DNA from: Tolypeutes matacus | Taxonomy: Eukaryota; Chordata; Mammalia; Cingulata; Chlamyphoridae | NCBI GenBank assembly: GCA_026826555.1 | Contig: JAKSZT010037307.1 | Span: 1,999,879 to 2,063,878, forward strand | Reading direction: 5' to 3' | DNA: 64,000 bases | Shown: piece after piece, positions 44,540 through 56,597 of the stretch | How positions within the stretch are numbered: the first letter of the stretch is position 1 | How the letters are laid out: each line of letters begins with the position of its first letter | Made by a program: the position numbers and the translations under genes | Notes under the pieces: generated by a model | The model's input: only the letters and a program-made list of their open reading frames with translations | Databases searched by the model: none | Told to the model about the DNA's origin: nothing

Positions 44540-47160
44540 GTGAGTGACAGGAGCCAGGCCGAAAGGCCGGCCTGACAGCCGCCGGGCAGCGAGCGGCGGG
44601 CGCGGCGTCTGGGCTGGCGGGCGTGGGGCTGGGGCATTGGCGGAACATCTCTCGAGCGTCCTGACTGGCCGCCTGCGGCGTCTCCTAGAGGCTGGGGCCG
44701 AGGCTGTGGGGCCGGGCCGCGGGGACAGCCGGGATGGAGTCGGAGAGCCACGCGCCCGAGGGCGCGCCGACGGGGTAGCTGGAAGCCGGCTTCTCGGATT
44801 GAGGCCCCGGGCCCCGCTGGTCCGGAGCGCTGAAGCGTGTCCAGTGCCCACCTGCTGTTCTCCGGGGCGTTGCGTTGCTCCCGGATGGGAAATAAACGCA
44901 CCCTCTGTCTTAATTGTCGCTCCTGCGAGTGATTTTCACACCGTCGGAGACTGAGACTGGAAGACGCAGGCGAAAGCCCCAGCCAAGCAGGCTGGTGTCC
45001 CGGCGCTCCGATTCTGGCAGGGCCCTCTACCTCGCTGCCGGCGCCTTACTCCGAGACCTGCTTGGAGCCGCCGCTGCTCCTCGGAGCTCGGTACCCGCTT
45101 GATTCTTCCTGAAGAGCTTGGTTAAATGTCCATGATGCCTGAATTTTATTTTGGGACTTAATTTCTTTGGCTTCTCGACTACCACTTCTTGGAGTGTGGT
45201 AAGGTCTTCCTCTTTTTGCTCTTGGAGAAAGTGTATGTTACGGTCATGTTTTTGGTAGAGTCTGTCTCCCAGAGATGTTTAGCAGTTTGATGACAGAATA
45301 TAGGAGTGTATTAGAGTCAGAAAAGGAAATGAAACTTGTTGTGAATGGTATTGAACGGCCAAATTAACTTTTAACAGAACAGTACTAAGTGTATCTTGCC
45401 CGATGAAAACACAGGTTCCTTTCCTTCTGAGAGTGTGGGAGGGTTGGAGAGCCCGGGGCAGAGAACTAGGAACAGTTCTTACGGCTCCAGAACACGTTTC
45501 TCTTTTCCTTTGGTCTCTGGGCTTCTCCACACAGCCTGCTTGTATGCGGTCATACAGAAAGTCTGCATGAAACGTCTAGGAAGTCAACAATACTTTTGTG
45601 CACTTGTGTCAGGATCTTGGCACCTCAGAATGTTTGATTTTGGGGAAAAAAGCAGCTCCTTTCTCAGGAAGTCCTTTTGGAGAGCAGATGCTGAAACCAG
45701 AGGATGCTGGTGGCCTGTTGCTGTTGTCTGAGATTATACTTTGAGAAGAGAGAGAAACTTGAGTAGTCCTTATTTATTTAACTGCCCTTTTCGGGGCCAT
45801 ATTTTGAATCTTTAATGACTTTTGGCCTTGGTGAGACTGGTTCTTTGGACAATTCTTCACAAGAAAGGAGAGAGATACTAAAATATTAGGGACTTGCCAA
45901 AATTGTCTCAAGTTAACTTTGCTTTCCCTTTCATTACTGCTTTCTTTAGAAAGTCAGGCATCCACAGCTTTAACTTCTTGCAGGTTTCTGTTAAAATAAC
46001 GGGTAGGTCCCTAGCCTCTTTTGGATATCAGATCTCTTTGAGATGCAGAAATAGACAGACTTTCTCTTTAGGAAATGTCACAACATTAACTTTCATATAC
46101 AGACGAATACAGTTTTTGGGAGTTCAAGGGCCTATTAAAGTCCATCCATGGGCTCTTTGTTACAACCCAAGGAAATTATATCCACCAACTTTTATTGCTT
46201 TTATTTAATGCTCTTACCATCTCATGAATATGTATGAGTGGTGGGTGACACTTGATTTTGCATCTACTATTACCCAAAGGTAGCTAATAGTAGTACTTAT
46301 GCTCTGGGTATTTTTAAGTGCAAATGAGTGAGAATGTTGTTAGAATATTAACTTTAACTTCTTGGTGCTTATGTGATTCACCTGTAAAGCTCAGCACTTT
46401 GAACTCTCATGGGCAACAGAATCTTCACACGGAGATCCTACACCGAAGTCAGGAACTGCCACAGGCTTATAGACTCTAGATCTGATGTCCTTATGTGGCA
46501 TTCAAGGTGCTGCTGCCAGCTGGCCCTGGTCCACCTCCCCAGGGCTTATCCTAATCCCTGCTAACCAAATGGTTTGCTAAACATTCCATACATTATTCCC
46601 TACACAAATCCTCTCGAAATCCTAGGGCCTTTGCCCCTGTTTGGGATGCCTTTTTTCCTACAGCTCCACTTCTCTTTCCTCCAGGGTTCAGCTCAGGTCC
46701 TGTCTGCCTTCCTACCTGCCTTCTTTAGGAAACACCCCGAAACATACTTTGGTGATACTCCCTTTGAACTGCAGTAGCATTATTGCCCTTTTGGCCCTTA
46801 AAAAACCAAAAAACGTAAAATAGTACTTGCTCTTTTAAACTTCATTTTTTGTTTTCTCTGGTAGGCTCTAAACCCTCTGCTACAGGAGCTATATTTTATA
46901 CCTTTATAAAGTAGTAGATGCAGACTGTTTACAAAAATGTATTAAATTTGACTGAATTGGAAATGCTTCCTGTAATTCAGCAAGGAAGTTGAAGGCATGG
47001 GCAAGTAGAACTGGGGATCCAGTGGCCATGGGCAGGTGCCTTCACCCTGTCCTAAGTGCTTGCACGTGTTGACTGTAGCTCCTTAAAGAGGAAGGCCTGT
47101 CCTTAGTGCTGCACTACAGAGGCAAAACTCACTCCAAGTGCAGAACTGAGCCCTGAAAAC
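44540..47160 (+). other. IP6K1: Probable IP6K1 intron 1, unique part
   Basis: The CpG island continues to about 45100, then the sequence is ordinary and mostly unique. I see no coding exon. A further untranslated exon cannot be excluded. Confidence 0.55.
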
Positions 47161-47172
47161 AAAGTTAATTCT

Positions 47173-47365
47173 TTTTTTTTTTTTTTTTTTTTTTATTTTT
47201 TTTTTTTTTTATTCATTTATCCCCCCCTTGCTGCTTGCGCTCGCTGGGTCAGCCAACCACGCCGCGCGGGCAGGCCTGCCCTCACCAGGAGGCCCCGGGA
47301 ACCGAACCCGGGGCCTCCCATATGGTAAACGGGAGCCCTACTGATTGAGCCACAGCCGCCTCCCC
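47173..47365 (-). mobile_element. tRNA-derived SINE
   Basis: Full minus-strand copy with long T-run. Target duplication aaagttaattct at 47161-47172 and 47366-47377. Confidence 0.95.
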
Positions 47366-47377
47366 AAAGTTAATTCT

Positions 47378-48175
47378 GAACGAAGTGGGCTCTGGCGCTA
47401 AGATGCCATTTTTGACTCTTGGAAAACATGTGCTGGGTGACCTTGATGGCACTAGGTGTTGAGATTCTGAGATCCTCCTCCTGGTTGGGTCTTGGTCTCA
47501 CTGCTACCTTGTGCTGTTGTAAACGTGTCAGTAGTAGTTGTTTTGCTGCTTGTCCTCCTCGCAGTGCTGCCTTGAGAATATAAGGAGCAGTGATGCGTAG
47601 AGCTGGGGAAAGGTGCACAGTGCACTGTCTGTGGCTTGGCTTTAGTATATGAAGTCAGGCATTGTGTATGTTTATGCTACTAGACCTGTGCTTTTGAATT
47701 CAGTTTCAAATAGATTACCATTTGTGGGTGGGAAGCCTGAGACATCTTGATTCTTTTACAAATGATGATAGATGAAGATCTCTCATGTTTGCTGCTATAG
47801 TTTGAAGTTACATTTGTGAAAGAGGCATTACAAATGAGTTTTAATGGGAACATATGTTCACTTCAGGGCTGAATCCCTGTTAAGGGATTTAATTGAGTGC
47901 TTGAAAATCCACTACTGATCCTCTTTGAGTAAACTTCTGTGAAAGTTTTATTTATGGGTGGAGTTTTAATTTATTCCTGACCCCTCATTGTAATAAAGGT
48001 GGGCAGGCTAGGGAAGCAGGTCTAGGACTGGAGTTTTTTCAAGTTTAAAATTTGATATCTATAAATAATGAATGATAGAACTATTTTTATAATCTTTCAT
48101 CAATCATAAAAAGGTAAGTACTGTTAAAAAAAATTAGTACAGTTATTTTTAAAAAGTGCTGTCATCAACAGTAAC
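47378..48175 (+). other. IP6K1 intron 1, unrecognised stretch
   Basis: No clear repeat family or exon seen. Confidence 0.45.
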
Positions 48176-48329
48176 AAATGTTCCACACCAATGCAAGGTG
48201 TTTTGGTGGGGTGGTGTCTGTGAATCTTATATTTTATGCATGATAGTTTTGTAAACTCACAATTTCTCTAGTAAGAAAAATTGATGTTAGTAAATAAGAG
48301 CACCTTGAAGTTCATAAAAATATGGGCAT

Positions 48330-48435
48330 GTTGGGAATGGATGTGGCTTAAGCAGTTGAATACCTTTGTCCCAACATGGAACATCCTGGGTTCGGGTCCC
48401 GGTGCCTCCTGAAAACAAAACAAAACAAAACAAAC
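48330..48435 (+). mobile_element. tRNA-derived SINE
   Basis: atggatgtggcttaagcagt head, B box ggttcgggtcc, (AAAAC)n tail. Confidence 0.85.
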
Positions 48436-48445
48436 AAAAAATCAA

Positions 48446-48540
48446 CTCAGGGAAGCTGATGTGGCTCAGTGGTTGAGTGCCGGCTTCACATGTACAAGGT
48501 CTGGGTTCAATCCCCAGCCCCCGGTACCTCAAAAAAATAA
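48446..48540 (+). mobile_element. tRNA-derived SINE (Ala-type monomer)
   Basis: gctgatgtggctcagtggtt head, B box ggttcaatccc, A-rich tail. Adjacent to the previous SINE. Confidence 0.88.
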
Positions 48541-48619
48541 AGGCATGGTATGATTGAATGTACATTTAAAAACAACTTCTTTTTTACTCAAAGTCACATA
48601 TCTCAAAACTGCTTAAAAA

Positions 48620-49097
48620 AAAGTCACATAATAAGTGTTGGTGATGATGTGGAGAAATTGTTACCCTCATATATTGCTGGTTGGGATGTAAAATGGTACA
48701 TCCACTTTGGAAAAGTCTGGCGGTTTGTCAAAAGGTTAGGTAAAGAATTACCACGACTTAGCAGTTCCATTCCAAGAGAAATGAAAACATATGTCCACAC
48801 AACTTGCACATGAATATTTATAGCAACCTTATTCCTAATAGCCAAAACATGGAAACAACCCAGATGTCAATGAACTGATGAATGGATAAACAAAATATGG
48901 TATAGCTATACAATGGAATATTATTTGGCCGTATAAAGGAATGAAGTGCTGATACACAACAACATGGATGAACCTTGAAAACATGCTAAGTGAAAGATGT
49001 CAGTCATAAAGACCACATGTTATATGATTTCATTTATATGGAATGTCCAGAATAGACAATTCTATAAAGACAAAGATTAATGGTTGCTTAGGGCTGG
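48620..49097 (+). repeat. L1 ORF2 end and 3'UTR fragment
   Basis: gttggtgatgatgtggagaa, ggaaacaacccagatgtcaa, ggatgaaccttgaaaacatg: the tail of an older L1. It is interrupted at 49098 by an LTR-like repeat. Confidence 0.8.
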
Positions 49098-50014
49098 TGT
49101 ATTAGTCAGGATTCTGCAGAGAAACAGAATAGACAGGATATGTAAATACTAAGATTTAGTTTAGGAATTGGTTTATATAACCATAGGGATTGGCAAGTCC
49201 AAATTCTGTAGGGCAGGCCACAAGTTGGAAACTCCAATAAAGGTGATGAATTCCTCACTGGAGAAGCTGGCAGTCTGGAATAGAGATAGAAATTCTTTTC
49301 ATCAGTTCTTCCTTTAAAGCCTTTAACTGGGGGGCGCAGATGTGGCTCAAATGGTTGGGCGTTCATCTCTCATATGGAGGGACCTGGGTTCGATCCCTGG
49401 GACCTCCTGGTAAGGTAAAAAGGGAAATACAGAAGATGTGCTGTCAGGCCCTGCGAGTGGGTGTGCCGCCAGGCTCCATGCATGGGTGCGCTGCACACAG
49501 CAAGATGAGGACCTAACAGGAGGACACAAGGGAGAGCCAAGATGAGATGCACCAAAAAACCAGGAACTAAGGTGGCGCAGGTGGCAGAATGCCTCTCTCC
49601 TACATCAGAGGTTCCCAGGATCGAATCCCAGTGAAGACAGGAGGGGAAAGATGAGAAGAGAGGGCTGGAAATGGACACAGAGAATTGCCCAGCGAATGGA
49701 CACAAAAACAGCAGAAACAGGGTGGGGGGGCGGTTTAGAAATGGACAAAAAAAGTAAGTAAATAAATCTTAAAAAATAATAATAATAATAATAAAGCCTT
49801 TAACCGATTAGATGAGGGAGACTTCTGTCATTGCTGAAGGCATTCTCCTTTGATGATTATAGATGTAAACAGCCATAGATGTATTCAACTGACTAATGAT
49901 TTAAATCCACAAACTACTGTTACAGTAGTTAGTAGATTTAAAGTTAGTGCTTGTTTGACCGAACAATTGGGTGCCATAACCTAGCCAAATTGATACATGA
50001 AATTAGCCATCTCA
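49098..50014 (-). mobile_element. LTR-like repeat (family B), split by a dimeric SINE
   Basis: Starts tgtattagtcaggattctgc and ends gccatctca; it reads as TG...CA on the minus strand. It shares order with the + copy at 54016-54445 (gtgtcaac..., gtgcccagtt, ttaatagg-like blocks). A dimeric SINE (49328-49792) splits it. Family name uncertain. Confidence 0.6.
49328..49792 (+). mobile_element. Dimeric tRNA-derived SINE
   Basis: The first unit (cagatgtggctcaaatggtt, B box ggttcgatccc) is followed by a second tRNA-like unit (ggtggcgcaggtggcagaat, ggatcgaatcccag). Target duplication aaagcctttaac at 49316-49327 and 49793-49804. Confidence 0.93.
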
Positions 50015-50039
50015 GGAGGTGATAGCCAAAGGGTATGGG

Positions 50040-50235
50040 GTTTCTTTCTTCTTTAAAAATTTTTTATTGTGGCAACATATTTGCATCATAAAATTTCCCA
50101 TTTTAACCACTCTCAAGTATCCAATTCTGTGGTATTAATTACATTTACAATATTGTGCTGCTATCACCACCAACCGTTACCAAAACTTTTCTGTCACCTC
50201 AGAGACTGTACCTGTTAAGCATTAACTGCCCATCT
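50040..50235 (-). repeat. Minus-strand L1 3'UTR fragment
   Basis: Reverse L1 3'UTR with tattgtggcaacatatttgc and ccaaaacttttctgtcac, comparable to 18060-18160. Confidence 0.6.
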
Positions 50236-50249
50236 CCCCATTGGGGTTT

Positions 50250-50425
50250 CCTTTTTTTTTTTCTTATCCCAGCTATATTTATTGTGTACTGTTCTGCTCT
50301 GGGCACTGTGTGCCAGGTACTGTTCTGGGTATTGAGGCTCCAGAAGTAAATGTCTTAAGACAAAGTCCCTACCCTCAAGTCTCCAACCTCCAGATAAGGA
50401 GATATGTTAAAATTTACAGTAATTA
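50250..50425 (+). repeat. LINE-2 (L2) 3'-end fragment
   Basis: ctgggcactgtgtgccaggt, actgttctgggtattgaggc and caaagtccctaccctcaagt match the conserved L2 3' end. Confidence 0.7.
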
Positions 50426-50519
50426 GAACAGTGTGGTGTTGATACAAGAATAGCTGTAGCAATGACACAGATTAGGAAAAAAAAATACAACTTGGTTTAC
50501 ATAACAAGGGGTTTCTTTT

Positions 50520-51300
50520 TGAGGTGATGGAAAAAAATTTTTTAACTTTATTTTGCACACTTAATAATTGAAAATATAAACAATTAAAAACTGAAAAGAA
50601 AACACAGTTGAATAAAAACATACTTTTCTCAATTAAATGTACTGGATACATATAAATTTTTTTTTGAATCATACAATATGTTACACAGTATGTTTGGTTC
50701 ATAGTAACGCATTCATACAATATTTGTCCTTTTGTGTCTGGCTTGCTTCACTCAACATAATGTCCTCCAGGTTCATCCATGTTGTCATATACTTTACGAC
50801 TTCATTTCTTCTTACAGCTGCATAATATTCTATCGTGTGACTAGACCACAGTTTGTTTATCCATTCATCTGTTGATGGACACCTGGGTTGTTTCCAACTT
50901 TTGGCAATGGTGAATAATGTGGCTATGAACATCGGTGTGCAGATGTCTGTTCGTGTCACTGCTCTCAGTTCTTCTGGGTATATACCCAGTAGTGGTATTG
51001 CAGGGATACATGGCAAGTCTATATTCAACTTCTTTAGGAACTGCCAGTCTTCCACAGTGGCTGTACCATTCTGCATTCCCACCAACAGTGAAGAAGTGTT
51101 CCTTTCTCTCCACATCCTCTCCAACACTTGTAGTTCTCTTTTTAATAGTGGCCATTCTGATAGGTGTGAAGTGATATCTCACTGTAGTTTTGATTTGCAT
51201 TTCCCTAATCATTAATGATGTTGAGAATTTCTTCATGTGTTTTTTTTTGCCATTTGTATTTCTTCTTTGGATAAATGTCTGTTCATGTCTTTTGCTCATT
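50520..51300 (-). mobile_element. L1 3' end, copy 1 of a tandem pair
   Basis: Minus-strand copy of the young L1 subfamily: tail near 50525, 3'UTR, then ORF2 C-terminal region. It breaks off at about 51300, where the 3' tail of a second copy starts. Confidence 0.85.
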
Positions 51301-52590
51301 TTTTAAAATTCTTTTTTACTTATTTTGTACATTTAATAATTGAAAATATAAACAATTAAAAACTAAAAAGTACACCCAGATGAATAAATACATGCATTTC
51401 TCAATTAAATGTAATGGATACATATAAATTTTTTTTTGAATCAAACAATATGTTACACAGTATATTTGGTTCATAATAATGCATTCATGCAGTATTTGTC
51501 CTTTTGTGTCTGGCTTTCTTCGCTCAACATAATGTCCTCCAGGTTCATCCATGTTGTCATATACTTTACGACTTCATTTCTTCTTACAGCTGCATAATAT
51601 TCCATCGTGTGAATAGACCACAGTTTGTTTATCCATTCATCTGTTGATGGACACCTGGGTTGTTTCCAACTTTTGGCAATGGTGAATAATGTTGCTATGA
51701 ACATCGGTGTGCAGATGTCTGTTCATGTCACTGTTCTCATTTCTTCTGGGTATATACCCAGTAGTGATATTGCAGGGACACATGGCAAGTCTATATTCAG
51801 CTTCTTTAGGAACTGCCAAACAGTCCTCCACAGTGGTTGTACCATTCTGCATTCCCACCAACAGTGAAGAAGTGTTCCTATCTCTCCACATCCTCTCCAA
51901 CACTTGTAGTTCTCTGTCTTTTTAATAGTGGCCATTCTGATAGGTGTGAAATGATATCTCATTGTAGTTTTGATTTGCATTTCCCTAATCATGAGTGATG
52001 TTGAGCATTTCTTCATGTGTTTTTTTGCTATTTGTATTTCTTCTTCGGAGAAATGTCTATTCAAGTCTTTGGCCCATTTTTTAATTGGGTCGTTTGTCTT
52101 TTTATTGTTGAGTTGTAACATCTCTTTATATAGCCTGGATATTAAACCTTTATTGGATATGTGATTTCCAAATATTTTTTCTCTTGACAAAGTCCTGTGA
52201 GGTGCAAAAGTGTTTAATTTTGAGGAGATTCCATTTAGTTATTTTTTATTTTTATTTTTTTTCACGTGCTTTGGTTGTAAGGTCCAAGAAACCACCACAT
52301 ACTACAAGGTCTTGAAGATGTTTCCCTACATTTTCTTCTAGTAGTTTTATGGTCCTGGCTTTTATATTTAGGTCTTTGATCCATTTTGAGTTGATTCTGT
52401 ATAGGGAGTGAGATAGGGGTCCTCTTTTATTCTTTCGGTTATGGATATCCAATTGTCCTAGCATCATTTGTTGAAGAGACTGTTTTGTCCCGTTAATATT
52501 AACTTGGTAGGTTTGTCAAAAACAGTTGACTGTATAGGTGAAGGTTAATTTCTGGGTTCTCAATTCTATTCCACTGATTGATGTGTCTAT
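51301..52590 (-). mobile_element. L1 3' end, copy 2 of a tandem pair
   Basis: Minus strand. Repeats the same 3'UTR and ORF2 end as copy 1 and extends further 5' (to the region equivalent to 13290-13500 of the full-length element). A SINE lies at its far end. Confidence 0.85.
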
Positions 52591-52785
52591 CTTTTTTTTT
52601 TTTTTTTTTTTTAAGATTTTATTTATTTATTCATTCATTTATCCCCCCTTTGCTGCTTGCGCTCGCCGGGCCAGCCAACCACGCTGCGCGGGCGGGCCTG
52701 CCCCCACCAGGAGGCCCTGGAACCGAACCCAGGGCCCCCCATATGGTAAACGGGAGCCCCACTGATTGAGCCACAGCCGCTTCCC
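52591..52785 (-). mobile_element. tRNA-derived SINE
   Basis: Minus-strand copy with T-run and GC-rich body, head at ctgattgagccacagccgct on +. Confidence 0.9.
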
Positions 52786-52789
52786 TGTG

Positions 52790-53300
52790 GTTTTTTTATG
52801 TTGATGGACATTTGGTTTGCTCCCACCTTTTGCCTATTTGGCTTATTTTGTTCAGCAGGATTTTTGTTGTTGTTTAACAGAAATTTATTTAAATTATTCA
52901 GAAGTTGCTATGGTCTTATGATCATCCATTCAGCTGCCTTTCAAAAAAGAGCTGTATGGTTGCTGTTATAAAAGTCTTGTATTCTCCAAAGGTGAATTCC
53001 TAATCCTGAAGTTGAGAAAATACAGAATAAGACATTTGTATGAAAGCCATTATAATAATCCAAAGCCCTGAACATTTTCAGCATGAAGTTTTGAAGTCCA
53101 CCCATTTTGTTGCACCCCTTTTTATTGCCGAGTAGCATTCCATTGTATGAATGTATCACAACTTGTTTATCTATTCATTTGCTGATGGGCATTTGGCTTT
53201 TGACTATTACGAATAAAGAGGAAATAAACATTCTTACACAAGAATTGGGTGTATATATATATTCATTTCTGTTAGATAAATATCTAAGAGAAGAACTGCT
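52790..53300 (-). repeat. Older L1 ORF2-tail remnants
   Basis: Diverged reverse L1 pieces: atgttgatggacatttggtt at 52799 and tagcattccattgtatgaat near 53132, with unassigned sequence between. Confidence 0.55.
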
Positions 53301-54015
53301 CTGACCCCCGAACTTCATCAGAGGGTCACCGTCTCTGGAAAAGTGAAGAGGGATCCTGTGGGCTCTAGGCCCAATTTTGTTGTTACACCTGCCTCATAGT
53401 CCTCAGCTCCAAGCTTCATTTTCAATTTTTTTTGCCAAATTTCAGGGTCTACTCATACCGAATCAAGGTGGGAGATTGAAGTAACCAGGAACTGTTGCAA
53501 GTAGACCCCTGCTTCTGTTTATTTCAGAATTTGCTCCACTACTTGTCCTATTTATAGATTTCTGTTAACTAATACAGTCCAAAAGAGTTCTTGGTTATCC
53601 ACACACATCTCAAAATTCATCTTTCATCTCTTTGTGGAGCCTGGCTTTGGTGATTTGTGCCTTTGTAAGTCTCCAGGCCCATTCATCTCAGTGGGCACTG
53701 TCTTTAGATGGTTGGTCATGTGGTACATAGTTTGCTGTTTTACAGTATTATAGGTGAATTAATTTAAATAGCTGGAGCTAGAGGTCTCCTTGTCTGATAA
53801 TCTACCCGTGTGTGGAATTTGAGAACTGATAACAGAGGCTCCTAGCTTTTAAGAAAGCTAATGACAGAGGGCCCCAGGTTTTAATCACTGGGAACAGCAG
53901 CCTGTCGTTTTGGTGATGAGTATTTATTCTTTAAATCCCGCTTCCTATCAAAGGTCATTTCCACACGTTGCCTGTTATGCAGTTTGGAATATTGCATTGT
54001 TCCACCATTGACTTC
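53301..54015. other. IP6K1 intron 1, unrecognised stretch
   Basis: No recognisable repeat or coding region. Confidence 0.4.
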
Positions 54016-54445
54016 TGTGATGGTTAGGCTAATGTGTCAACTCGTCCAGGTAATGGTGCCCAGTTCTTTGGTGAAGCAAGCACTAGGCTAATTGTAAGGG
54101 CGTTTCGTGGACTGTAGTCATCAGTGAGTTGATCACATGGATGGCTCGTTACATCTATAATCAACTAAGGAGATTGCCATGAGTGACATCTCATCCAATT
54201 AGTTGAAGGCCTTAAAAGGGAAAGTGATTTCAGCATTCAGAGAGAACTCCCATCTCTACTTCAGACAGCCAGCATCTCCTGGGAACTCATCAAGGACCTT
54301 CATCAGAGCCCCTGGTTTGCAGTCTGCCCTACGGAAATTGAACTTGTGTATCACTATGGTTGTGTGAGACAGTTTTATAAAATCTCATAGTATTGACAGA
54401 TATCTCCTGTCAGTTCTGTTTCCTTAGAGAACCCTGACAAATACA
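54016..54445 (+). mobile_element. LTR-like repeat, family B
   Basis: Begins tgtgatggttaggctaatgt and ends gaaccctgacaaatac (TG...CA ends). The internal order (gtgcccagttctttggtg, atccaattagttgaaggcct) matches the reverse copy at 49098-50014. No clear target duplication. Confidence 0.6.
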
Positions 54446-54673
54446 GGGACAAATACTGACAAGGCCAATGTTCAGTGATTAACTTCTTTTTTTTGTAGTT
54501 GGTAACTGAATCTTCTTTTAAAGTTTCCCAAATCTCTTAAGGAATTAAGTTAAATCTTACGGGACTGAACTGATAAGGTGAGGTTTTCTGAATGGAAGGT
54601 AGGGTAGGATTTAAAATGAATGAAACTCTCATATGGGAGTTGTTTTGTGAGAAAATTACTCTTTAATTACAGC

Positions 54674-55025
54674 TTTTTTTTTTTTTTTTTTTTTACAGAT
54701 TTATTTATTTAGTTTAATCCATTTTAACCCCCACCTTCCCCCCCATTTGCTGTTTTGTGTCCATTTGCTGGGCAATTCTCTGTGTCTGTTTCCTGCCCTC
54801 TCTTCTCATCCTTCTCCTCTGTCTTCACCTGGGGACCTCCAATGTGGGAGAGAAGTGTTCTGCCACCTGCACCACCTCAGTTCCTGGTTTTTCAGCATGT
54901 CTCATCTTGGCTGTCCCTTGTGTCTCTCTCCTGTTATGTCATCATCTTGCTGTGTGGCTTGGCGGGGCCTGGCATGCCCATGCACAGGGCCTGGCAGCAT
55001 GCCCGCGTGCGGGGCCTAAATACTG
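54674..55025 (-). mobile_element. Dimeric SINE, first unit missing
   Basis: Minus strand: T-run tail, then the second-unit sequence as in 13620-13960 (ccatttgctgggcaattctc on +). It stops at the junction, without the first tRNA-like unit, so it is truncated at its 5' end. Confidence 0.85.
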
Positions 55026-55184
55026 CTTCTTTAGGGGGCATTTTATTAAAGATTTAAAGTTTCTATATTTTATTTAGAGTTTACTATATTTGTTATTGTC
55101 AGGAGAGAGGACCCATATGTAATATTTCTTTCAATCAATTGGAATCTTTATTTCCTGGTCTGCATGATTTTTTAGTTGTTGTTG

Positions 55185-55280
55185 TTGTTTTTTGTTCTTT
55201 TAGGAGGCACCAGGGATTGAACTCGGGACCTCCCATTTGGGAAGCAGGTGCCCATCTGCTTAAGCCACATCCATGTCCCA
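55185..55280 (-). mobile_element. tRNA-derived SINE
   Basis: ggattgaactcgggacctcc (B box on minus) and ttaagccacatccatgtccc (head). Confidence 0.88.
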
Positions 55281-55504
55281 GTAATATCTTTTTTAACAGC
55301 CCTTTAATACAACTACTATACCTATTTTACGTTTGAGCAAACTGAGAATGGGTTTACGACCACGTAGGCAGGGAGTATCAATGCTCAGGCAACACCCTGC
55401 TCATCTTGATATTTAGGGTCTGTATTCCAGTGTTGGTTTAAACACAGATATTTTCCTCCTTAGTTGATTAGTTTGTTCTGTTAATTTTTCTTTATACATA
55501 GCTG

Positions 55505-55602
55505 CTTTTTTTTTTTTTTTTTTAGGTACCAGGGCTGGGGATTTAACCTGGACCTTGTCTGTGGGAAGCCAGCGTTCAGTCACTGAGCCACATTGGCTCC
55601 CC
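55505..55602 (-). mobile_element. tRNA-derived SINE (Ala-type monomer)
   Basis: T-run, then aggtaccagggctggggatt and cagtcactgagccacattgg. Confidence 0.85.
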
Positions 55603-55607
55603 TGAGT

Positions 55608-55728
55608 TGTTTTTTTTGTTTGTTTGCTTGTTGTCTGTTTTTTTGTTTTTGGGTGGCACCAGAAACCGAACCTGGGACCTCCCATGTGGGAAGCAGGCTC
55701 TCAACTGCTTGAGCTACATCTGCTCCCT
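55608..55728 (-). mobile_element. tRNA-derived SINE
   Basis: (TTTG)n tail, aaccgaacctgggacctccc, and tgcttgagctacatctgctc. Inserted next to the preceding SINE. Confidence 0.88.
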
Positions 55729-55767
55729 ACATAGCTTCCTATTGATGAATAAAATGCAAGTGAAACA

Positions 55768-55858
55768 GAGCAGGTGTAGCTCAGTGGTTGAGTGCCTGCT
55801 TTGCGTGTTCAAGACCCCAGGTTTAATCCTTGATACTTCCTAAACAAACAAACAAAAC
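55768..55858 (+). mobile_element. tRNA-derived SINE (Ala-type monomer)
   Basis: gcaggtgtagctcagtggtt, B box ggtttaatcc, (AAAC)n tail. Opposite orientation to its neighbours. Confidence 0.88.
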
Positions 55859-55914
55859 AATTGACATATAAAATGCAAAGTGGAATTTTAAAATTGCACA
55901 CAGTATGATTTTTT

Positions 55915-56351
55915 TAATTTTTTTTAACTTTATTTTGTACATTTATTTATTTTTTATTTTTATTTTTTTTTAGATTTTATTTATTCATTTATCCCCCCCT
56001 TGCTGCTTGTGCTCGCTGGGTCAGCTAACCACGCCGTGCGGGTGGGCTTGCCTTCACCAGGAGTCCCCGGGAACCGAACCCGGGGCCTCCCATATGGTAA
56101 ACGGGAGCCCTACTGATTGAGCCACAGCTGCTTCCCTATTTTGTACATTTAATAATTGAAAACATAAGCAATTAAAAACTAAAAAGTAAACACAGATGAA
56201 TAAATATATATATTTCTCAATTAAATGTAATGGATACATGTAAATTTTTTTGTTGTTTTGTTTTTTGTTTTTTTGTTTTTTTGTGAATCAAACAATATAT
56301 TACACAATATATTTGGTTCATAGTAATGCATTTATACAGTATTTGTCCTTT
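55915..56351 (-). mobile_element. Short 5'-truncated L1 with nested SINE
   Basis: Minus-strand L1 3' end of the young subfamily. Target duplication cacagtatgattttt at about 55899-55913 and 56352-56366. A SINE (55965-56137) sits in its tail region. Confidence 0.88.
55965..56137 (-). mobile_element. tRNA-derived SINE nested in an L1 tail
   Basis: Minus-strand copy; both sides are L1 tail sequence (ttattttgtacattta occurs before and after). Confidence 0.9.
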
Positions 56352-56489
56352 CACAGTATGATTTTTACGTGCCCATATACCTATGTAATTACTACTACCA
56401 TCCAGATAAAAAATTAGAAAATTTAAATAATTTTTAATACAAAATAGAACTGATACTTATATTTGCCTTAAAATGAAAAGCTCTTTTTT

Positions 56490-56597
56490 TGTTTGTTTGT
56501 TTGTTTGTTTGTTTTTATCGGGAGGTCCTGGGGATCGAACCTGGGTCCCTCCATATGGGAAACGGACGCCCAACCATTTGAGCCACATCCGTCCCCC
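56490..56597 (-). mobile_element. tRNA-derived SINE
   Basis: (TTTG)n tail, gggatcgaacctgggtccct, and accatttgagccacatccgt. Target duplication tgaaaagctctttttt on both sides. Confidence 0.92.

Noticed and set aside
50699..52190. Minus-strand frames of 77-155 codons
   Set aside because: These are ORF2 C-terminal remnants of two L1 copies, not host genes.
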